Position numbers and translations under genes: made by a program. Positions 60,301-64,000 of a stretch of 64,000 bases of DNA are shown in pieces; positions within the stretch are counted from its first letter, which is position 1; every line of letters begins with the position of its first letter. The notes under the pieces are model-generated. The model was not told the DNA's origin and did not search any database. It saw only the letters and a list, made by a program, of their open reading frames with translations. The stretch covers positions 1 through 64,000 of the forward strand of contig WFMF01000701.1 in assembly GCA_011033025.1 (NCBI GenBank), in the 5' to 3' direction. Source of the stretch: Beroe forskalii. Taxonomy: Eukaryota; Ctenophora; Nuda; Beroida; Beroidae.

Positions 60301-61650
60301 TCTGCGCTGTACCCACATTGTACACTGTACACTCTTCATTGTACACTGTACACTCTTCATTGTACACTGTACACTCTTCATTGTACATTGTACACTCTTC
60401 ATTGTACACTGTACACTCTTCATTGTACACTGTACACTGTACACTCTTCATTGTACACTGTACACTCTTCATTGTACATTGTACACTCTTCATTGTACAC
60501 TGTACACTCTTCATTGTACACTGTACACTCTTCATTGTACACTGTACACTCTTCATTCTACACTCTCCACTGTACACTGTATGCAGATGCTACAAACTTT
60601 ACATTTCAGAAACGGGATGCACTCCATGTCAGAACTGCGAGAAGTTGGCAAAATCAGTCCGGTCAGATTCAACAGCCTGGAGCCTGAAAACAAGTTAGAG
60701 TCAACATTCAATTTACATTTACGGAGGTTTGATGGAATTTATTGATGCCATGACGGTTTTGTGCGTCTTGGCGTAGGATGTACATTGTACCTACCCTACC
60801 CGCACGCGCGCGCAACGTTCCATATTTCCCATTATGAGAGAGATGTCTAATGAATGTCGTTCCAGCCCCTGTGAAAAGAGATGACTAATATTTCCCATTA
60901 TATGAATGAATGTCTCACTCAGGCCCCCTGTTAGAGAGATGTCTAACGAATGTCTCACTGAAGCCCCCTGTTAGAGAGATGTCTAACGAATGTCTCACTC
61001 AGGCCCCCTGTTAGAGAGATGTCTAACGACGAAGAGTTGGAGGAGGTTGAGAATAACAACCACATTTCACGAGACACATCAGAGGAAACAAGACTGGTGG
61101 GTGTCTCTATCATTGTTATCAAGACAGGAAAAAGTATTACTGTTGAAAATCATGCGTGTGTAGAAATATGAATTCTGTCATGAGTGATCAAAGTTTTTAT
61201 ACTGAACACTGTTAATTGTTATACTTGACAGTTAACTTGTCCCTTTTCCAGATTCTGTGTATAAAGTGTCAGCTGAACCCAAGTCACGTGAGCGGTAATC
61301 TCCACCTCAAGCTCGAGTTCCAGATGAATGACAATATGGTGAGTTCCTCACTTTTAGTTTTGCATAAATATACTGGAGACACCGAGAGATGGCGCTCTCA
61401 ATGGTGAATGTGTCAAGGAAATTGCACTCTGATTGGTCACTTAGTCGTGAGATCATACTCTGATTGGTCAATGAGTCATGCGATCGTGCCCTTATTGGTC
61501 AACGTTTCTCAGGTGCGCATCATGAGCACGGATATCAACGAGCACGAGGACCCGGTGGCGTTGGTGGATGAGATCATTTCCTACGGACTCCTCAACAAAA
61601 CAGATCGGGACATGGTCCTGGAGTCCCTCGTCGAATGCCTTTCCACGTGA
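32327..61650 (+). CDS. NRBP: Nuclear receptor-binding protein (pseudokinase), whole gene
   Basis: Twelve exon positions spread over 29 kb, with exons 4-8 present twice. With one block the coding length is about 1485 nt (495 codons with stop); human NRBP1 has 535 residues. NRBP proteins are pseudokinases that act as adaptors in ubiquitin ligase complexes and in WNK/TSC22D signalling. Support: exon 1 EESPCGRWHRRN; exon 2 MEEGVEVVWNE; exon 3 VVFITEY and WCRQILSAL; exon 4 HGYVTADTVFIQHDGLIKLG, where HGY replaces the kinase HRD; exon 5 YCAPEYG; exon 6 VDIYAFGILCLEI; exons 8-9 IEREIENGMHS; exons 11-12, the conserved C-terminal domain ending LVECLST. All junctions fit in phase except exon 7 to exon 8, where no donor is visible at the place homology predicts. 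Confidence 0.92.
32990..33200 (+). repeat. Tandem repeat of the NRBP exon 3 splice acceptor
   Basis: Four successive units of about 50 bp each contain a pyrimidine tract, an AG and the first bases of exon 3 (TTGCTTGCTTTGCAG followed by CACCCCCACCTACTCCG). Acceptor AGs end at 33027, 33084, 33133 and 33183. Only the last continues into the full exon. The unit of 50 nt is not a multiple of 3, so use of the penultimate acceptor would shift the frame. Confidence 0.88.
33585..38530 (+). CDS. NRBP: NRBP exons 4A-8A (first pseudokinase exon block)
   Basis: Exon 4A is 33585-33673, 5A 34034-34120, 6A 37639-37731, 7A 37901 to about 38070, and 8A 38358 (or 38346) to 38530. They encode YLHKKEITHGYVTADTVF, then APEYG, then the F-helix region VDIYAFGILCLEI, then LYKINRDSATITLDDVKN to KRPDAASLLKMNLFYE, then IPDLRVMCVNILLHADN to IEREIE. 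Entry phase 2 and exit phase 2 allow joining from exon 3 to exon 9 or to exon 4B. After GAG at 38070 the sequence reads ATC TAA, so without an undetected donor the frame stops at 38074-38076. Confidence 0.88.
34548..34613. promoter_or_regulatory. E-box cluster in NRBP intron 5A
   Basis: ACCACGTGACATTTAGACC and related units give three CACGTG and further near-E-boxes (CATGTG, CACATG) at about 16-17 bp spacing. It is repeated in copy B at 43073-43142. CACGTG cores are bound by bHLH-zip factors; function here is an inference. Confidence 0.4.
34797..34930. repeat. 65-bp tandem pair
   Basis: A unit beginning TTTCTAAATAAAAAATGGTC and ending AGCAGATGGAAAGATA occurs twice. The same pair is at 45332-45465 in copy B, so it predates the segmental duplication. 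The rest of intron 5A shows no gene. Confidence 0.8.
35520..35905. repeat. Minisatellite (cacagttcacacagtaggca)
   Basis: About a dozen units based on TCACACCACAGTTCACACAG followed by TAGGCATGAATC, of about 20-32 bp. The homologous array in copy B is shorter (47030-47245). Confidence 0.85.
36815..36995. repeat. Short tandem repeat (gacaagctgagacactctca)
   Basis: Units GACAAGCTGAGACACTCTCA and the shorter CAATGAGACACTTTCG variants. Copy B has a reduced version near 48120-48205. Confidence 0.8.
38077..38173. repeat. Foldback segment unique to copy A after exon 7A
   Basis: GTTTCAGGACGAATAAGAC and its near-inverse GTCTTGTTTTATTCGTCTTG flank a short loop. In copy B the same place (about 49409-49435) instead reads GGTCTTACTTAAATGGCG. 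The segment therefore replaced or interrupted the sequence right after the exon. Confidence 0.7.
39115..39784. mobile_element. 670-bp MITE with GTAC target duplication
   Basis: The ends AGACAACGTTCAAAAAGAAA and the inverse of AGTCAATGTTCAAAAAGAAA are flanked by GTAC (39111-39114, 39785-39788). Copy B has the empty site with one GTAC at 50229-50232. It inserted after, or was lost since, the segmental duplication. Non-coding. Confidence 0.88.
40411..41298 (-). CDS. Type I membrane protein with Ly6/uPAR-like ectodomain, copy A
   Basis: Uninterrupted 295-codon frame. A signal peptide is likely to start at the MML about 12 residues in (LITGLLLISHVHTEP). Next come a Pro/Thr-rich linker and a 10-cysteine ectodomain (residues about 50-168) opening LQCFQCF and closing GCKEKACAAEGCNSS, the CN ending typical of LU (three-finger) domains. 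The transmembrane segment is about 180-202. A 90-residue tail follows, with a charged Lys/Asp/Glu C-terminus (KSKSKKDGKTKETKD). An NLT sequon lies at 69-71. It is intronless in the part seen and antisense within the NRBP intron between exons 8A and 4B. The ligand is unknown. Family assignment is from cysteine spacing only. Confidence 0.82.
   Translation of the reverse strand: MYQYAHSPLFEMMLCMLITGLLLISHVHTEPLVTDTTLPAPTPPPEPPLQCFQCFTQREGDQVTVYRNLTEKLHETGILLTRSEDVLEHCPTVACPYSCRIARNTIPADPYHLTPAPDGEGGATLEGGATLELEYRVCDSLSVCTSYIELTSAHGCKEKACAAEGCNSSFPPKSNRMRNIIIIVVICVVIVLLICAGVTCWYFKVRRTHSYQRGPQEEATCGQEQEVKEEGALRKSWSRMSNMIRSGFVRTRAHEIDEEVARSSKSDDTEEKSKDTKKSKSKKDGKTKETKDTKI
42127..49769 (+). CDS. NRBP: NRBP exons 4B-8B (second pseudokinase exon block)
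   Basis: Exon 4B is 42127-42215, 5B 42569-42655, 6B 48878-48970, 7B 49236 to about 49405, and 8B 49597-49769. Exon lengths and phases equal those of block A (89, 87, 93, 170 and 173 nt; 612 nt or 204 codons in total). All splice AG/GT sites of 4B-6B and the 8B donor are kept, and no stop interrupts the frame up to exon 7B. After GAG at 49405 this copy reads ATC TGG and stays open until TAG at about 49486. The 8B acceptor (ccccctcag) is better than that of 8A. Most differences from block A in the exons look silent or conservative. Confidence 0.88.
43073..43142. promoter_or_regulatory. E-box cluster in NRBP intron 5B
   Basis: Counterpart of 34548-34613, with four CACGTG cores in this copy because the last unit reads ACCACGTGATT. 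It lies about 50 bp before the LINE insertion. Confidence 0.4.
43193..45198 (+). mobile_element. 5'-truncated LINE with (GAATTT)n tail, copy B only
   Basis: Reverse-transcriptase motifs run in order: NFRPI, FGFRKK, VYLDISKAFDTVDHD, VPQGGVLSAILF, the catalytic YADD near 43850, and KYLGILIDSRLNFK. A 375-codon open stretch covers 43713-44840. Upstream there is a frame break and a stop near 43681, and no endonuclease domain is present, so the copy is dead. The 3' end is a run of GAATTT units (about 45172-45198). Copy A shows the uninterrupted sequence (aatgctctcatgcttgtcgc near 34660). No clear target duplication. It resembles CR1/Jockey-group elements. Confidence 0.9.
45332..45465. repeat. 65-bp tandem pair, copy B
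   Basis: Counterpart of 34797-34930. Confidence 0.8.
45808..46753. mobile_element. 946-bp palindromic element, copy B only
   Basis: Near-perfect inverted arms of about 365 bp (starting TAGTCCAACGCATTTTTGC) surround a loop of about 220 bp. Each arm carries the same short open frame, a by-product of the palindrome. Flanked by TAT on both sides (45805-45807, 46754-46756); copy A has the empty site near 35265. No transposase. Confidence 0.85.
47030..47245. repeat. Minisatellite, shorter copy B version
   Basis: Counterpart of 35520-35905 with fewer units; the array length has changed since the duplication. Confidence 0.85.
50491..53988 (-). mobile_element. TU/Foldback-like element 3, 3498 bp, inverted
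   Basis: Same ends GGCAAATG/CATTTGCC, but reversed relative to the other two. The exact target duplication GTCGAATG lies at 50483-50490 and 53989-53996. Copy A of the segmental duplication shows the unoccupied site, with GTCGAATG once at about 40034-40041 and matching flanks on both sides. That proves insertion with an 8-bp duplication. GAGCGC arms are about 50491-51190 and 53305-53988. A TTGTCAGACG-family palindrome lies at about 51958-52008. No coding sequence. Confidence 0.93.
54358..55269 (-). CDS. Type I membrane protein with Ly6/uPAR-like ectodomain, copy B
   Basis: Paralogue of the gene at 40411-41298, 303 codons from the first ATG; the shared MML start is 19 residues in. The ten ectodomain cysteines, the transmembrane segment and the whole Lys-rich tail are retained, the tail almost without change. 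Differences concentrate in the ectodomain (for example GCKEHTCEVERCNSS against GCKEKACAAEGCNSS) and in the juxtamembrane part (RRQHSYQRG, EEVNCSQEQE). It is antisense within the NRBP intron between exons 8B and 9. An open frame in both copies argues that both are maintained. Confidence 0.82.
   Translation of the reverse strand: MMYSNSDDVLYAHSPLVQMMLCILITGLLLTSYVNTEPGLVTDTTLPAPTPPPEPSLQCFQCFTEREGDQVTVYRNLTEKLHETGILLTRSEDVLEHCPTVACPYSCRIARNTIPADPHHFTPAPNDEGDATLEGGATLELEYRVCDSLSVCTSYIELTSAQGCKEHTCEVERCNSSFPPKSNRMRNIIIIVVICVVIVLLICAGVACWYFKVRRQHSYQRGPQEEVNCSQEQEVKEEGALRKSWSRMSNMIRSGFVRTRAHEIDEEVARSSKSDDTEEKSKDTKKSKSKKDGKTKETKDTKI
55923..58934. other. NRBP intron 8 sequence, no gene seen
   Basis: AT-rich sequence after the end of duplication copy B. 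I looked for NRBP linker exons and found none with matching phase. No transposon ends were recognised. Confidence 0.5.
58935..59007 (+). CDS. Candidate first coding exon
   Basis: An ATG opens 24 codons (MDEPYQRSNLNMSRSLMIHQ, then KIGR) and ends at a good donor, GAG/gtaagg, in phase 1. This phase does not fit NRBP exon 9, so if real it belongs to another transcript starting inside the NRBP intron. HQKIGRG recalls the start of a kinase glycine loop, but 24 residues are not enough to say. Confidence 0.25.
60130..60580. repeat. Minisatellite (ttcattgtacactgtacactc)
   Basis: About ten 21-bp units TTCATTGTACACTGTACACTC, plus a more irregular part at 60130-60300. The unit contains the palindrome GTACACTGTAC-like core and stays open in several frames, producing spurious reading frames. 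It ends about 30 bp before the acceptor of NRBP exon 9. Confidence 0.92.
60610..61650 (+). CDS. NRBP: NRBP exons 9-12
   Basis: Exon 9 is 60610-60726 (starts ENGMHSMSELREVGKIS after joining), 10 is 61003-61096 (PPVREMSNDEELEEVENN), 11 is 61252-61338 (ILCIKCQLNPSHVSGNLHL) and 12 is 61513-61650 (VRIMSTDINEHEDPVALVDE to LVECLST and TGA). Phases 2, 2, 0 and 0 fit throughout. Exon 9 matches the human NRBP stretch with the NGIYPL motif, and exons 11-12 form the C-terminal helical domain. Exon 10 is preceded by serial copies of its own acceptor. Confidence 0.88.
60826..61030 (+). repeat. Tandem repeat of the NRBP exon 10 splice acceptor
   Basis: A 40-bp unit (GCCCCCTGTTAGAGAGATGT then CTAACGAATGTCTCACTCAG) occurs about three times, with older degenerate copies upstream. 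Each unit joins an AG acceptor to the first bases of exon 10. In the middle copy the acceptor context has changed to CACTGAAG. Confidence 0.85.
61426..61503. promoter_or_regulatory. Three GATTGGTCA (CCAAT) repeats in NRBP intron 11
   Basis: CTCTGATTGGTCA occurs twice and CTTATTGGTCA once within 80 bp, interleaved with gtcgtgagatcat-like words. It may be a CCAAT-binding site cluster or a small tandem repeat. Confidence 0.4.
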
Positions 61651-61729
61651 TTGGAATGTCACGTGGTGTTCGAGTCACGTCATGGTTATGTCACGTGGTT
61701 CTCGTATCACGTGGTTGCCATTCACGTTG
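61644..61729. promoter_or_regulatory. CACGTG cluster straddling the NRBP stop codon
   Basis: TCCACGTGATT, GTCACGTGGTG, GTCACGTGGTT and ATCACGTGGTT follow in about 85 bp starting at the end of the coding sequence. The tract resembles the intron 5 E-box arrays in core and spacing. It could be a transcription-factor site array or a minisatellite. Confidence 0.35.
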
Positions 61730-62513
61730 TGTATGAGTATAACAACTTGCTGTGTTTATTTGAGCTGATATTGATACTATCATTGATTAATGATTTTCTA
61801 TAAATGATAGGAAATGAGTCATATTGATGGATAATTGGTATTTGGTACGGCGATATTGAGCGATTTCGAGTTTGATGATCGCGATATAGTAGTATGATAC
61901 TTTATAACCGGCCCGTCGACGTTTGTGCCCATTAAAGAATTGGCGATAGAGCCAGTTAGATATTGACTGTTAATTTTTCTTACCTCAAACAATTGAAAAT
62001 CCTGAATCGCGATTTTAGAATCAGTATTATTATTGACCGGTGATTTAATAGGATAATTAGGAATCATTCGAAATATCGCCCTTTTTAATTTTCTGAGTGG
62101 GCGGAAGCTGGCACATTGGTGCATCACTTTTAGATTTTGTCAATTTCATTGTTTACAGTTTATGCTGCATTGTTTACTTAGGCAAGGAAAGGATTAAACA
62201 GCTGTCAGTGATTGGGGTGCCGGGCTGGAAAGCTTTGTGTTCATATTGTTGTAAAGTGAATTGGTGAAGCTATCGCTACTAAAGTTATACCTTTTACTCT
62301 TAACCGGCCCTCGTTATTATCAATATTATTTGTCCTTCACTTCTATAGAGACAGTCTGTTGGTGAAACTAGCTTTTTGTGAATTGTGAATGATTTATTGA
62401 ATCCAAATATTAATGCTATTTTTACGTGTAAGGTGTTCCTGATTAAAATCTAATTTAACTTGAACTAGAGTGTGGTTGGTACTTGGTAGTCCTTAATACA
62501 TCCTATTAGTATT
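61730..62513. other. 3' flank of NRBP, no gene seen
   Basis: AT-rich sequence, presumably including the NRBP 3' UTR. I could not fix a polyadenylation site. Confidence 0.4.
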
Positions 62514-63086
62514 GGGGCCATCCATAAATTTCGTCAATTCGTCGTCGAATTTTGCCAATCTTTTAACCTCCCCCACCGTTGCACTTAAAAAATTGAACCT
62601 CTCCCCCGCTTTTCGACGTCGTGTTGAAAATTAAATGCCCAATTTAACAAAATAACACTTCTGATCTTCTCATGTGATAGTGAACAGAATTTCACATGAC
62701 TGGGTGAAATCAATTTATGCAGAGGGCGACAGACCCCGGGATCCAGTTTCATTTTCAATTTCAAGTATCTCAATGTTTCCCAGTTACTCAATATTACACG
62801 TCTTGCCTCAAGTACATGGTCATTGACAGATGAACAGGATAAGCAATCAGCAAACTTGAAATTGAATTCCATGATGATGAACCAGATTGCCGATTTCGTC
62901 TGAACAGAACAGACGCTGCTCCCAAGTGCACATGCAGCCACTTCTGGAACCCGATTTTGGAAATCATGTGAGGTTGATCTACCGACGATGCTTTGGAGTT
63001 TGGTCCAAACCTCCCAACCAATCGTCGTCAAAATTCGTCCAAAGTCCCCCTGTTTGAAATTGAATACGTATTTTATGGATGGCCCC
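62514..63086. mobile_element. Non-autonomous DNA transposon, about 573 bp
   Basis: GGGGCCATCCATAAATTTCG on the left and the inverse GGATGGCCCC on the right (preceded by tacgtattttat) form terminal inverted repeats. Both arms continue with related CCTCCCCC/GGGGGA words. No clear target duplication and no transposase. Reading frames inside are unlike any known protein. Confidence 0.65.
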
Positions 63087-63499
63087 ATAGGAATTTATCT
63101 CAACTCGAACCAAATTGATTGATTTATATGCGCATGCTATTTATTTTTGCAGATGTTGTAACTGTTTCCTTGGCAGACGTTGTCAGTCGTCCTTATAGTT
63201 ATAGCGATTCGATTCTTAATTTTAAAATGTCCCCAACTGCGAGTCCTAGTCGAGCCTGTGGCCAGCTGTGAGTTTCATACTATTACTCAAGGGTCTTATA
63301 CTTTATAGTAATAGTATTATTTATTAATATATTAGTAGATAATTTAGTAGACAATGGACAACGTCTAGCAAATGTTTCCTAAAGTTGCAACTACAATCTT
63401 GCAATTTGCGAATTTGAAAATAACAGTGATGTTATCATGTATAAATATAAATATAATGATTTCAATTTCAAAACATTGGAGTTTACTTTAAATCTTTAA

Positions 63500-63970
63500 C
63501 TTTTTTTTTTGCGCACGTTAAGTCTATTCCCTTTTTTTAATTGTTCATCACCCAGATGCCTTAAAAAAGTATATCCCCTTTTTTTGGGAGAATTTGGGGA
63601 CTTCCCCAGAATAAGGGGCAAACTCTCCCTTTCAATGATAAAAGTTTTAAAACTAGACTTATGTTTTTTTTGTTCCTGTTCAAACCAAAGGGAGCTACAG
63701 AACCCCCGTCTATTGGGGGCCTTGGCCGTAGGGGAAGGGGGCGCCGGGGTACCCGGTTTTTTTGGGACCGAAGGTTTCCCGTAATTCCTTTCGAAAAAGG
63801 TGGGAAAACAAAAAGCCCAAAAAAAATTTTAAATCACCGAAATTTTCGGCCTAAAAATTTTGGGTTTTTGGGGGCCCGGGGGATTTTTTGATGGGCGTCA
63901 ATTTGGTGCCCCCCTTTAGGGGAATCTTCAATTAAAAAATTTTTTTGGGGGTAATTGATTTATTAAAAAA
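63500..63970. other. Probable low-quality read sequence near contig end
   Basis: Expanded homopolymers (long runs of t, g, c and a) and phrases such as tttttttgggaccgaagg, cccgggggattttttg and aaaaaatttttttggggg set this tract apart from everything before it. Such texture is typical of the tail of a poor sequencing trace. No feature should be called here. Confidence 0.7.
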
Positions 63971-64000
63971 ATCGCGATTGTACAATGTGAGCCATTTTCC

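Noticed and set aside
60174..60745. Multiple overlapping frames of up to 174 codons
   Set aside because: They arise from the 21-bp minisatellite, whose length is divisible by 3; only the exon at 60610-60726 is supported.
62585..63088. 167-codon minus-strand frame
   Set aside because: It fills a transposon bounded by inverted repeats and resembles no protein; no transposase motif.

Overview
The window looks like nuclear DNA of an invertebrate metazoan. It has intron-rich genes with GT/AG junctions, recognisable OLA1, NRBP and PLAC8-domain genes, LINE and LTR retroelements, and abundant palindromic DNA transposons. Long inverted-repeat elements built from short tandem units recall the TU/Foldback elements described in sea urchins. 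The species cannot be fixed from the sequence. All gene models here rest on exon phase bookkeeping and remembered family resemblance.

Layout. 0.8-5.0 kb: first TU/Foldback-like element. 5.8-6.5 kb: palindromic TA-flanked element. 6.7-7.6 kb: first three exons of OLA1 on the minus strand. 8.8-11.5 kb: minisatellite followed by a dead LINE. 12.0-16.0 kb: second TU-like element. 16.7-19.5 kb: non-autonomous LTR retrotransposon in minus orientation, followed by a 52-bp minisatellite. 20.4-20.8 kb: last two exons of an unidentified plus-strand gene. 23.2-29.5 kb: phase-compatible plus-strand exons, with a seven-exon minus-strand gene for an unrecognised secreted protein of about 806 aa (24.1-28.3 kb) lying between them. 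30.7-31.1 kb: single-exon PLAC8-domain gene. 32.3-61.7 kb: the NRBP pseudokinase gene. 63.5-64.0 kb: what looks like low-quality read sequence.

The central region is a tandem segmental duplication inside NRBP. Copy A is about 33.45-41.97 kb and copy B about 41.99-55.92 kb. Each copy carries NRBP exons 4-8 and a complete antisense gene for a single-pass membrane protein with a Ly6/uPAR-like ectodomain. The exon block is 612 nt with matching phases at both ends, so one block, the other, or both in series would keep the frame. The two copies also act as occupied/empty site pairs: a LINE, a 946-bp palindrome and a TU-like element lie only in copy B, and a 670-bp MITE lies only in copy A.

Two themes stand out. 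First, three NRBP exons (3, 7 and 10) are preceded by tandem arrays in which the 3' splice site and the start of the exon are repeated. A related duplication sits at one intron of the secreted-protein gene. Second, the TU-like elements host at least three families of much smaller elements (about 50-90 bp, 92 bp and 249 bp). Several of these are flanked by perfect 8-bp target duplications, and empty sites for them are visible in sister elements.
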